From Chloroflexota bacterium (GTDB lineage: Bacteria; Chloroflexota; Chloroflexia; Thermobaculales; Thermobaculaceae), in NCBI GenBank assembly GCA_902810765.1, contig CADDYR010000006.1, positions 1-35,390 of the forward strand: 35,390 nt of DNA, given 5' to 3'. The notes below the pieces were generated by a model. That model was not told the DNA's origin. It saw nothing but the letters and a program-made list of their open reading frames with translations, and ran no database searches. Positions within the stretch are counted from its first letter, which is position 1; every line of letters starts with the position of its first letter. The translations under genes were made by a program, and so were the position numbers. Positions 7,792 to 15,152 of the stretch are shown here, in pieces.

Positions 7792-8718
7792 CTAGCTGCC
7801 CGTCTTGATGCGGGGATCCACGATGCCGTAGGTCAGATCCACCGCGAGGTTGCCCAACACCACGATGAACGCGTAGAAGATCGTCGTGCCCATAATCACC
7901 GGATAGTCCCGGGCGACGATGCTCTGTATGAACAGGTAACCCATGCCGGGGGCTCCGAACACGTTCTCGATGATGATCGTGCCGGTAATCAGGGCCGCCA
8001 GCGCGGGGCCGAGGGTCGTGATGACGGGGATCATTCCGTTGCGCACGACGTGCCTCATCGTGATGACGCTCTCCTTCAGACCCTTCGCCCTCGCGGTCCT
8101 CACGTAGTCCTGCGACAGCACCTCGAGGATGCTCGCCCTCGCCAGCCTGGCTATGAACGCGGCGCTGCCCACGCCCAGCACGAAGGCGGGCAGGATGTAG
8201 CTGCGCCAGTCGGTCCACAGCACCGGCACCCACCTGAGGTCCACGGCGAATATCACCAGCAGGAAGATCGCCAGCACGAACGAGGGCAGCGTGTAGCCGA
8301 TCGTCACCGCGAACAGGCTGGTGTAGTCCGCCCAGGTGTTCTGCTTGAGCGCTGCGATTATCCCCGTCGGCACGCCCAGGACGACCGCGAGCGCGAGCGC
8401 CAGCACGCCGATGCGCGCGCTGACGGGAAAGCCCTGCATGATCACGTCGAACACGCTCGTGCCCTCCTGCTGGTAGGAGGTCCCGAAGTCGAGGTGCGCC
8501 GCGTTCTTGAGGTAGATCACGTACTGCGTCATCAGGGGCTTGTCCAGACCGTACTGGCGGTTGAACGACGCCTCGAGCGCCGGGTCCAGCCTCTTGCCCG
8601 CGTTCTTCGCGTCCCACGGGCTGCCGGGCGCGGCGTGCATCAGGAAGAACGTCACCGTCGCCACCAGCCACAGTACCGGAATCGTCCACAACACCCGGTT
8701 AGCTATGTACCTAAGCAT
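7792..8718 (-). CDS. oppB: ABC transporter permease, OppB/DppB type
   Basis: Inner-membrane permease of 308 residues pairing with OppC. MLRYIANRVLWTIPVLWLVATVTFFLMHAAPGSP is the classic OppB N-terminus, followed by a periplasmic loop (YGLDKPLMTQYVIYLKNAAHLDFG). The cytoplasmic coupling loop is RTARAKGLKESVITMRHVVRN, and the protein ends GIVDPRIK. The ATG start has GAGG and AGGAC purine stretches just upstream. It begins 285 bases downstream of oppA; that gap contains both a terminator for oppA and a separate promoter, so the permeases can be expressed below the binding protein's level, a usual arrangement for binding-protein-dependent importers. Confidence 0.94.
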   Translation of the reverse strand: MLRYIANRVLWTIPVLWLVATVTFFLMHAAPGSPWDAKNAGKRLDPALEASFNRQYGLDKPLMTQYVIYLKNAAHLDFGTSYQQEGTSVFDVIMQGFPVSARIGVLALALAVVLGVPTGIIAALKQNTWADYTSLFAVTIGYTLPSFVLAIFLLVIFAVDLRWVPVLWTDWRSYILPAFVLGVGSAAFIARLARASILEVLSQDYVRTARAKGLKESVITMRHVVRNGMIPVITTLGPALAALITGTIIIENVFGAPGMGYLFIQSIVARDYPVIMGTTIFYAFIVVLGNLAVDLTYGIVDPRIKTGS

Positions 8719-8800
8719 GTCCTCAGTAACCTCTGTAAGATGTCCGCTCTCGGATAGGCCGCCCGTGATGCGAGCCGTCGCGATGATTCGACCGCGGCAA

Positions 8801-8828
8801 ATTATACCACCGTTCTCGGGAGCCCCAA
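8801..8828 (-). promoter_or_regulatory. Sigma-70-type promoter for oppBC
   Basis: On the minus strand, TTGGGG (8828-8823) is followed after 16 bases by a perfect TATAAT (8806-8801). It lies in the oppA-oppB gap, downstream of the oppA terminator and about 80 bases before the oppB ATG. Confidence 0.6.
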
Positions 8829-8954
8829 AGATGGCCCGGCTCGGAAAGCAACGCCCGGCGACTGGGTCGAGCCGACGTCCCTCTCCACGCTCGGGCCGCG
8901 TTCTACTTTACCATAGTCTCCCGGGACCGTGCGGCTCATCGGCACATCCGAGGG

Positions 8955-8990
8955 ACATAAAGAAGGGGATGCCCTTCCGGACACCCCCTT
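8955..8990 (-). terminator. Terminator/attenuator between oppA and oppB
   Basis: On the minus strand, AAGGGGGTG pairs with CATCCCCTT around a short loop (8990-8963), followed by TTCTTTATG. It stands about 15 bases after the oppA stop. It could end most transcripts after the abundant binding protein while letting a fraction continue. Confidence 0.7.
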
Positions 8991-9003
8991 CGTCGCGACC
9001 GCG

Positions 9004-10941
9004 CTAGTGCTTGGTCTCGTAGATCTTCTCCGGCTGCCACGTCATGTCCATCGGGTCAGTCGGATACCTCACGTAGCCCTTCACGTACGGCTTGATCAGC
9101 TCGAGGATCTCACTGTGGACGTAGAACGCCACCGGAGCCTGCTGTGCCAGGTAGGCATCCGCCTGCTGGTAGATAGGCGCTGCCTGCTGGATCGGCAGCT
9201 TGTCCGCCTTGTTCACCAGCTGATTGAAGTGAGGATCGTTCCACCCGTAGGGAGCCAGGCTCGAGTTGTTGCCGAACACGAGCGACAGCCAGTCCTGAGG
9301 ATGTGGATAGTCCTGGATCCAGCCCAGGAGGTAGATCTTCAGCTTCGGGCTGCGCTGCGACAGGTAGGTCTGCAGCTGTGCCGGGTCCATCGGCGTGGGC
9401 GTGATGTTCACGTTGAGCACGCTCTTGAGGTTCTGTGACCAGAAGATCGCGCGCTGCTTTGCCGACTGGTCCGTGTTGTCGTAGTTGAGCTCGAGCGTCG
9501 GAAAGCCCCTCCCGTTCGGGTAGCCCGCCTGCGCGAGCAGCTGCTTCGCCTTCGCGGGGTCGTACTTCTGCTGGAACTTCGTCTGGTATCCGGCTATGCC
9601 AGGATACAGGAAGCTGCCGGCGGGCTTTCCGGCGCCGTTGCTGATCTGCTTGATGTACCGCTCACGGTCGAGCGCGTAGGCGAAGGCGAGCCTCACCTTC
9701 TGGTTGTTGAACGGCTTGTCCTTGTTGTCGAAGCCCATGTAGAAGGTGTTAGCGCCGATCTGCCTGTGGAGCTGCGACTTCAGCGTCGGATCCCTCAGGA
9801 CCTGCGGCAGCAGGGTCGAGTCCAGACCGGCGATGTCGAACTGTCCCTGCTTGTACGCCAGGAACTCGGTCTGGGAGGAGGTGATCTCCTTGTAGACGAT
9901 CTTCGCGAGCCCGGGCTTGCCGCGGAAGTAGTCGTCGTTACGCTCGAACACCCACTGCTGCTTGTTCGTGTGACTCACGAGCTTGAACGGCCCGTTGCCG
10001 TAGTACAGGTCGACGTTCTTCCACCAGTTGGCCCCGCCCTTCTGGACGGACTCCTTCGGAGTGGGATACGTGACCCAGGTGGCCATCACGTACGGGAAGT
10101 AGCCAGCGGGCTCGATGAGCTTGATCTGCAGCGTGTGCGGATCGAGAGCCTTGATCGAGTTCTGCACCGTCGTCTGCATCTGCTGCATCTTCGACTTCGG
10201 GGTCTTCGATGGATCAGCCGTGCGCCATGCCTGACAGCCGACGATGTCGAACAGGATCGAGGAGTAGTTACCGTTGACCACGGGGCTGCACGCCCTCTGG
10301 ATGGCGTAGGCGTAGTCGCTTGCGGTGACCGTCCTGCCGGTCTTCGTGTACTTGGTGTCGCGCAGGGTGAAGGTGTAGGTCTTGCCGTCCTTCGAGACCT
10401 GCATCTTCGTCGCGACGTTCGCTGCCACCTGGTTCCGCTGGTTGATGGCGAGCAGAGGCGCGAAGATCTTGGACGAGATGGCGATCTCGTTCACGAACGA
10501 CTCGACCTGTGGGTCCACCGTCGTGACCTCGTTGCCCAGGTTGAGGGTGAGCGTGGCGTTCGGGTCGGCGTTCGGCTGGCTGGCCCCTCCGCCCATCAGG
10601 GCGGGGGCGAGGTTCGTGCCCTCGACGGTGGTGCCCAGGCCGACCGTGCCGGTGGGGCCGGCGGACGGCGAAGCAGTCGTCGTGGCTGACGGCGTCTGAC
10701 CCGCGGACGGTGTCTGCGCGGCCGCCGTCGTCTGTGGGGCCTGAGTGGGCTTGGTGGTCACAGCGGTCGTCCCGCCCGACGGGGTATTGGCGGTCGTCGG
10801 CTTGGTCGCGTTGCCGGTCGTGCCGGGCGTCTGGCCTCCGCCACCGCCGCCCGCGCCACAGGCCGCGAGCAGCACGCCGCCGATCAGCACGAGCGCAGCC
10901 AGCACCGACAGACGCGAGCTCAGCTGCTGAAGTACCTTCAC
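9004..10941 (-). CDS. oppA: Peptide/solute ABC transporter substrate-binding lipoprotein (SBP family 5)
   Basis: Extracytoplasmic binding protein of 645 residues. A basic-hydrophobic signal peptide ends in lipobox LLAAC with Cys28, so it is membrane-anchored by lipid. Residues about 29-115 are a Gly/Thr/Pro/Ser/Ala-rich linker. The SBP_bac_5 fold starts near 128 (LTLNLGNEVTTVDPQ) and includes FTLRDTKYTKTGRTVTASDYAYAIQRA, YYGNGPFKLVSH and VRLAFAYALDRERYI. The start is GTG, preceded at nine bases by a full AGGAGG. A consensus promoter lies about 175 bases upstream, so the leader is long. Oligopeptide is the most likely cargo; family 5 also takes nickel, heme and sugars, and specificity cannot be read. 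Confidence 0.93.
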   Translation of the reverse strand: MKVLQQLSSRLSVLAALVLIGGVLLAACGAGGGGGGQTPGTTGNATKPTTANTPSGGTTAVTTKPTQAPQTTAAAQTPSAGQTPSATTTASPSAGPTGTVGLGTTVEGTNLAPALMGGGASQPNADPNATLTLNLGNEVTTVDPQVESFVNEIAISSKIFAPLLAINQRNQVAANVATKMQVSKDGKTYTFTLRDTKYTKTGRTVTASDYAYAIQRACSPVVNGNYSSILFDIVGCQAWRTADPSKTPKSKMQQMQTTVQNSIKALDPHTLQIKLIEPAGYFPYVMATWVTYPTPKESVQKGGANWWKNVDLYYGNGPFKLVSHTNKQQWVFERNDDYFRGKPGLAKIVYKEITSSQTEFLAYKQGQFDIAGLDSTLLPQVLRDPTLKSQLHRQIGANTFYMGFDNKDKPFNNQKVRLAFAYALDRERYIKQISNGAGKPAGSFLYPGIAGYQTKFQQKYDPAKAKQLLAQAGYPNGRGFPTLELNYDNTDQSAKQRAIFWSQNLKSVLNVNITPTPMDPAQLQTYLSQRSPKLKIYLLGWIQDYPHPQDWLSLVFGNNSSLAPYGWNDPHFNQLVNKADKLPIQQAAPIYQQADAYLAQQAPVAFYVHSEILELIKPYVKGYVRYPTDPMDMTWQPEKIYETKH

Positions 10942-10999
10942 GAGCTTGATCCTCCTGAGATTGATAGGCTGAATCAGAGGTACACCTACCCGGGATCAT

Positions 11000-11016
11000 C
11001 GTGGGCCCCGCCCACG
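11000..11016 (-). other. Hairpin in the oppA 5' leader
   Basis: A perfect 7-bp inverted repeat (CGTGGGC / GCCCACG) with a 3-base centre lies midway in the untranslated leader between the oppA promoter and its GTG start. I do not recognise a known riboswitch fold in the leader (about 10942-11110). Confidence 0.4.
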
Positions 11017-11116
11017 GTCTGATGGTACTCTATGAGCCTTCGATCACCCCCTGCCGATATCTCTGGTGTGCGGTCCTGCGAGCAGACGCCGGGGACCGGT
11101 CGAGATTTATGGTTGC

Positions 11117-11144
11117 ATTATAGCCGCGGGCGCGAAGGTGTCAA
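11117..11144 (-). promoter_or_regulatory. Full-consensus sigma-70 promoter for oppA
   Basis: On the minus strand, TTGACA (11144-11139) and TATAAT (11122-11117) are both perfect, with a 16-base spacer. This is the strongest promoter seen in the window and fits high expression of a binding protein. It lies just downstream of the PAP2 gene's stop. Confidence 0.85.
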
Positions 11145-11189
11145 GAAACCGTTTGCTGAGCCGCACCCCCGGCCGTGCCGCATTGTACG

Positions 11190-12155
11190 TCAAGCTGCCG
11201 GATCGCGCAACACCCGGGCGAGCAGCCTGAACACGAAGTGCACGAGGAAGAACGTCGAGGTCGCGTATATGACCCCGGCGAGCACGTCCACCACGTAGTG
11301 GTCGCCGATGTAGACCACGCTGAACCACAGCCCCAGGCAGTACATCACGGCGAGGGGAGTCAGCTTCCGCCAGTAGCGCAGGGCGAACCAGAACACCATC
11401 GTCGGGTAGGCGGCGTGCAGCGAGGGCATCGCGGCGACATTATCGGGGCTGCCGTGGGACATCAGCCACGAGAGGTTGCGCCTGGAATCGGCGCCGAGGT
11501 GGCCAAGCACCTCGGCACGTATCAGGTGCACCGGCGGGATGTAGCCCGCGTCGGAGGCGTACCAGGGAGGGGCCGCGGGGAACAGCACGTAGGTGGCGAA
11601 GCCCGCGAACGACACCACGACGACACAGAGCGCGAAGCGCAGGTATATCCTCCGGTCCCGCATCCAGAGGAGGAAGCCGAACATCAGCGGGAGCACGAAG
11701 TGGAACGCCCAGAAGAACGTGGTCGCGAGGTCGTACCAGTGGAGGTGGCCGGGCGTGTACAGGTGATCCTGGAGCCAGATCGCGGGGATGTGGCCGCCGA
11801 ACAGCCACTCGTCCCAGTGGATCATCTCCGTGATGCGCAGAGGGAAGCCGCCTCCCTGTGCGGCGTTGTCGGCGTACCCCCGCAGCATCTGCCAGCCGAA
11901 GAGAATCACCACGAACGGGAGCCAGTCCCGAAGGAACCTGATGACCCTGCCCAGGAGGAGCGCGACGAGCAGCAGGCCGACGAGTATGACCTCGGGACCT
12001 ATGAAGCCCGCTCGGACAAACATCCAGGCCGCAATGCCGACGACGAAGAGGCAGACGGCGAGGAGATAGGTCCACGCGGGCAGCGCCCAGATGCTGAGGC
12101 GGCCGAGCCACCCGGGACGGTCCCCGCGCTTCCGACGGGTCGAGGCTTCGCTCAT
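11190..12155 (-). CDS. PAP2 superfamily membrane protein (inositol-phosphorylceramide-synthase/AUR1-like)
   Basis: Integral membrane protein of 321 residues with about six to eight hydrophobic segments. The phosphatase/transferase signature is in the C-terminal half: LFPAAPPWY (191-199), PSLHAAYP (244-251, with catalytic His247) and GDHYVVD (284-290, with His286 and Asp290). This pattern belongs to the PAP2_3 branch, which includes AUR1-like phospho-transferases and undecaprenyl- or lipid-phosphate phosphatases. Here it probably transfers or removes a phosphate head group of a lipid at the outer membrane face; the exact substrate is unknown. The ATG has GGAG five bases upstream. It lies 41 bases downstream of a tRNA gene on the same strand. 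Confidence 0.85.
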   Translation of the reverse strand: MSEASTRRKRGDRPGWLGRLSIWALPAWTYLLAVCLFVVGIAAWMFVRAGFIGPEVILVGLLLVALLLGRVIRFLRDWLPFVVILFGWQMLRGYADNAAQGGGFPLRITEMIHWDEWLFGGHIPAIWLQDHLYTPGHLHWYDLATTFFWAFHFVLPLMFGFLLWMRDRRIYLRFALCVVVVSFAGFATYVLFPAAPPWYASDAGYIPPVHLIRAEVLGHLGADSRRNLSWLMSHGSPDNVAAMPSLHAAYPTMVFWFALRYWRKLTPLAVMYCLGLWFSVVYIGDHYVVDVLAGVIYATSTFFLVHFVFRLLARVLRDPAA

Positions 12156-12196
12156 GCCATCTCCGGTTCCCCCGGCGTACCGGGTTTCGGCAGCGG

Positions 12197-12280
12197 TGCC
12201 GAGGGGGGGACTCGAACCCCCACGACCTCACGGTCAGCCGATTTTAAGTCGGCGGCGTCTGCCGATTCCGCCACCCCGGC
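12197..12280 (-). tRNA. tRNA-Leu (anticodon UAA)
   Basis: The minus strand folds into a complete class II tRNA. The acceptor stem is GCCGGGG with CCTCGGC (one G-U pair), and the D-arm starts TGGCGGAATCGG. The anticodon stem is GCCGA/TCGGC around loop CTTAAAA (anticodon TAA), a long variable arm follows, and the T-arm is GGGGG-TTCGAGT-CCCCC. The discriminator is A and CCA is not encoded (ACCG). A class II shape with UAA and discriminator A73 identifies leucine. Confidence 0.96.
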
Positions 12281-12293
12281 CCGGCTACCAAGT

Positions 12294-12323
12294 ATTGTAC
12301 AATCACCTTCCGAATGCTGGCAA
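12294..12323 (-). promoter_or_regulatory. Probable promoter of the tRNA-Leu gene
   Basis: On the minus strand, TTGCCA (12323-12318) and TACAAT (12299-12294) are separated by 18 bases, and the mature tRNA begins 14 bases further on. The -10 lies in the palindrome TTGTACAA, so a divergent -10 for the shikimate kinase gene is also possible. Confidence 0.5.
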
Positions 12324-12326
12324 AGT

Positions 12327-12869
12327 ATGGAGAAGATGCCGAAGACAGCCGGACACCTGGCCCTCATCGGGCTGAGCGGCAGCGGCAAGAGCAGCGTAGG
12401 CTTGCTCCTCGCCGGGGCGCTCGGCCTGCCGTTCGTGGACACCGACAGGGAGGTCGAGCGCGCGGCCGGGATGGAGATACACCGGATCTTCTCGCGCCAC
12501 GGGGAGGAGGAGTTCCGCAGGCTCGAGGCTGAGCAGGTCGCCCGGGCGCTCGCGGGGCCGCCCGCCGTGATCTCGCTGGGCGGGGGAGCGGTGGTGTCGG
12601 AGCGGAACCGTGAGCTCATCTGGAGCCGTGCGACGGTCGTGTGGCTCCGGGCCGACCCCGAGGAGCTCGCCCGGCGCCTCGCCCTGCAGCAGGGCTCCGA
12701 GGAGCGGCCGCTGCTCTCGGGCGGCGCACCCGCCGCGCGGCTGAAGGTGCTGCTGCGGGAGCGGGAGCGGTACTACTCGCTCGCCCACGTCCAGGTGGAG
12801 ACGGACGGCCTCTCCGCGCCGGAGGTCGCCGAGAGGGTGCTCGCGGCCCTCGGGCGCGCCCGGGAGTGA
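12327..12869 (+). CDS. aroK: Shikimate kinase
   Basis: Phosphorylates shikimate at the 3-hydroxyl with ATP, the fifth step of the chorismate (aromatic amino acid) pathway, in the cytoplasm. The 180-residue protein has Walker A GLSGSGKS at 15-22, the shikimate-binding FVDTDREVE with Asp38 and Asp40, FRRLEAEQV, the GGGAVV loop at 85-90, and the LID region with RPLL at 127-130. Two starts are possible: ATG at 12327, or ATG at 12336, which has GGAG only three bases upstream. The choice changes just three residues. It stands alone here, away from other aro genes, and is divergent from the tRNA. Confidence 0.93.
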   Translation: MEKMPKTAGHLALIGLSGSGKSSVGLLLAGALGLPFVDTDREVERAAGMEIHRIFSRHGEEEFRRLEAEQVARALAGPPAVISLGGGAVVSERNRELIWSRATVVWLRADPEELARRLALQQGSEERPLLSGGAPAARLKVLLRERERYYSLAHVQVETDGLSAPEVAERVLAALGRARE

Positions 12870-12930
12870 TACGGGCGGTTCCTGCTGCGAGCACCCCACC
12901 CGGCCACCCCCGGAAGTACCTTCGAAGCCC

Positions 12931-13305
12931 CTATGGCGCCGCGAGGGCGCGGCGCTGCTGTCCGGCCGCTGCCTCCACGAGCCCGATGGTGATCAGCGCG
13001 AGCGCGATGTGCACGACGACGAGCGGAGTGCCGCCGATCACCCCGAACAGGAACCCGAGCCCGAACACGAACGGCAGCAGAGGCATGAAGCGGGCCGCGA
13101 CCCGCGCGCCGCTGTTCGGCACTTTCGTGAGCGGGCGCAGCGCGACGAGCGCGAGCACCACGATCACCACCGCGAGCAGGATGTGCCAGTCCCAGATCAT
13201 CTTCGGGGGATAGCTTCCGGTGAACCTGCCGGAGAACCCCCACGCGCCCAGCACGAGCTGCAGGTACAGCGCGATCCGAAGTATCCAGAGCAGTGTCAAG
13301 TCCAT
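12931..13305 (-). CDS. Four-helix membrane protein of unknown function
   Basis: Protein of 124 residues with four hydrophobic segments (about 3-22, 38-57, 74-92 and 95-113) and little else. The WDWHILLAVVIVVLALVALRPL segment has a His inside a helix, but no recognised haem or metal motif is complete. I do not recognise the family. ATG at 13305 is used; a TTG at 13317 would add four residues, and neither has a well-spaced ribosome site (AAGGAG abuts the ATG). A TATAAT on the minus strand at 13421-13416 may be its -10. It is convergent with aroK and divergent from secD. Confidence 0.65.
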   Translation of the reverse strand: MDLTLLWILRIALYLQLVLGAWGFSGRFTGSYPPKMIWDWHILLAVVIVVLALVALRPLTKVPNSGARVAARFMPLLPFVFGLGFLFGVIGGTPLVVVHIALALITIGLVEAAAGQQRRALAAP

Positions 13306-13447
13306 CTCCTTGCTCAACTCAAAATCTGCGGGAGCGAAGGACCTCTGGCCCGAGGCGCAGATGCGCGCCGCTCGCGTCGTGGGGACGGACGCGGCCCGAC
13401 GGGTCGCTTCGCAACATTATAACCAGCCCCGAGGGGGCGGGCGCGGT

Positions 13448-13477
13448 TTGACAGTTTGCCCGGCGCGTAACTATAAT
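13448..13477 (+). promoter_or_regulatory. Consensus sigma-70 promoter for secDF
   Basis: Perfect TTGACA (13448-13453) and perfect TATAAT (13472-13477) are separated by 18 bases. Transcription would begin near 13484, leaving a leader of about 80 bases before secD that contains a strong hairpin. Confidence 0.82.
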
Positions 13478-13517
13478 CACCTGACCAGTATTCATAGCCG
13501 CACGCACCCACATTACA

Positions 13518-13543
13518 GGCGGAGGTATCGCCTCCGCCTTTCT
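13518..13543 (+). promoter_or_regulatory. Terminator-like hairpin in the secD leader
   Basis: GGCGGAGG (13518-13525) pairs perfectly with CCTCCGCC (13531-13538) around a 5-base loop, and TTTCT follows at once. It lies after the promoter and 28 bases before the secD ATG, so it could act as a transcription attenuator or a leader-stabilising hairpin. No leader peptide or alternative antiterminator is obvious. Confidence 0.55.
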
Positions 13544-13565
13544 GACGGTTTTACGAGGAGTCTCG

Positions 13566-15125
13566 ATGCGACGATCCACGCTGTACGCGCTACTGGCCAT
13601 CGCCGTGCTCACGGCGGTGGCCGTGTGGATCGCGCTCCCCGGAGAGCGCAACGTCCTCGGCCGGCAGGCTCGACTGGTCGAGGGGCTCGACCTGCAGGGA
13701 GGGCTGCAGGTGCTCCTGAAGGCCGCCCCCGCGAAGGGGCAGCACGTCAACGACCAGGTGATGAACGACCTGAAGCAGATCGTCGAGAACCGCGTGAACG
13801 GCCTCGGCGTCTCCGAGCCGCTCGTCCAGACCCAGGGCTCGGATTACATCGTGGTCGAGCTCCCGGGCATCAAGGACCCCGATCAGGCGATCAAGACCCT
13901 GCAGGGCACCGGACTGCTCGAGTTCGTCGACACGGGCACGCAGTCGCTCGCGCCCGGCACGCTCGTGAACACGACCCTCGGACCCGCCAGCTCCGCCAAC
14001 CCGAGCGCGTCCACGACGCCGGCCGCAACGACCACCCCGCAGCCGAGTTCCACGGCCGCGGGCAAGGCGGGGCTCAAGCCGCGCTCCACCCCCGGCCCAT
14101 CCGCGACGACGACCCCCGCCGCGACCAAGGCACCGGCTGTGGGGCAGACCGGCTCGGGCAGTTCGGGCCAGAGTGCGAACGGGCCCGTGTACCGGACGAT
14201 CCTCACCGGGAAGGACATCAAGAGCGCCAACCCCGGGTTCGACCCGCAGACGAACGCGCCGGTCGTCGAGTTCACTCTGACGAGCGACGGCGCCAAGAAG
14301 TTCGCCGACTACACGTCCTCCCACGTGGGCCAGTACCTGACGATCGTGCTCGACAAGCGCGTGATCAGCTCCCCCCAGATCAAGAGCCCGATCACGCAGG
14401 GCAACGGCGAGATCACCGGCGTGAGCCAGGCGGAGGCACAGAGCCTGGCGGTGCAGCTCCGCTACGGCGCGCTGCCCGTGCCCCTGAGGGTCGCAAGCTC
14501 GAACAACGTCGGCTCGACGCTCGGCGCGGACTCCGTCAGCCGGAGCATCACCGCGGGCGCTATCGGGGTGATCGCGGTGGCGCTGTTCATGATCCTGTTT
14601 TATCGCCTGCCCGGCCTGGTCTCGGTGATCGCGCTCGGGGTGTACGGCTCGATCGTGTTCGCGACCTTCAAGCTCATACCCGTGACGCTCACGCTCGCCG
14701 GCATCGCGGGGTTCGTGCTGTCGGTCGGCATGGCGGTCGACGCGAACGTGCTGATCTTCTCCAGGATGAAGGAGGAGCTGCGGAGGGGTCGGGGGCTGCT
14801 GCAGTCGGTGGACATGGGCTTCCGGAACGCCTGGCCCTCGATCCGCGACAGCAACGTGTCCACGCTGATCACGTGTGCGATCCTTATCTGGTTCGGCTCG
14901 CACTTCGGCGCGAGCATCATACAGGGCTTCGCGTTCACCCTCGCCATCGGCGTGCTCGTCAGCATGTTCTCGGCGATCATGGTGACCCGAACGCTCCTGC
15001 AGGTGGTCGTCGCGCTGCCGGGCATCCGCAGGATCTGGCTGTGGGGAGTGAACAAGGACCAGGTGGGCGGCATGTCGGGCAGCCCTCGGGCGGGCACGGC
15101 GCTGGGCGGAACTCGCCCGAGGTGA
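13566..15125 (+). CDS. secD: Protein translocase subunit SecD
   Basis: With SecF it uses the proton-motive force to complete export of proteins through SecYEG. It has 519 residues: a membrane segment at 5-24; the first extracytoplasmic domain, starting VEGLDLQGGLQVLLKA (38-53) and containing NRVNGLGVSEPLVQTQG; then five C-terminal membrane helices from about 325. The RND-like signature GMAVDANVLIFSRMKEE is at 388-404 and carries the conserved Asp392. Residues about 141-205 form a Thr/Pro/Ser/Ala-rich insert inside the extracytoplasmic domain, absent from E. coli-type SecD and resembling the linker in the OppA lipoprotein. The ATG has GAGGAG six bases upstream. secF follows 27 bases later. Confidence 0.96.
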   Translation: MRRSTLYALLAIAVLTAVAVWIALPGERNVLGRQARLVEGLDLQGGLQVLLKAAPAKGQHVNDQVMNDLKQIVENRVNGLGVSEPLVQTQGSDYIVVELPGIKDPDQAIKTLQGTGLLEFVDTGTQSLAPGTLVNTTLGPASSANPSASTTPAATTTPQPSSTAAGKAGLKPRSTPGPSATTTPAATKAPAVGQTGSGSSGQSANGPVYRTILTGKDIKSANPGFDPQTNAPVVEFTLTSDGAKKFADYTSSHVGQYLTIVLDKRVISSPQIKSPITQGNGEITGVSQAEAQSLAVQLRYGALPVPLRVASSNNVGSTLGADSVSRSITAGAIGVIAVALFMILFYRLPGLVSVIALGVYGSIVFATFKLIPVTLTLAGIAGFVLSVGMAVDANVLIFSRMKEELRRGRGLLQSVDMGFRNAWPSIRDSNVSTLITCAILIWFGSHFGASIIQGFAFTLAIGVLVSMFSAIMVTRTLLQVVVALPGIRRIWLWGVNKDQVGGMSGSPRAGTALGGTRPR

Positions 15126-15152
15126 GAAGGCAGAGTCAGGAGCCGGTGACCG

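Noticed and set aside
6818-8689. A possible 623-residue permease fusion read from within oppB
   Set aside because: The part upstream of 7762 is an out-of-frame shadow of oppB. A ribosome site and the family N-terminus place the oppC start at 7762.
11175-12326. Long + strand open frame upstream of and in frame with aroK
   Set aside because: It lies antisense to the PAP2 gene and across the tRNA; its His/Glu/Arg-rich reading is a high-GC shadow.
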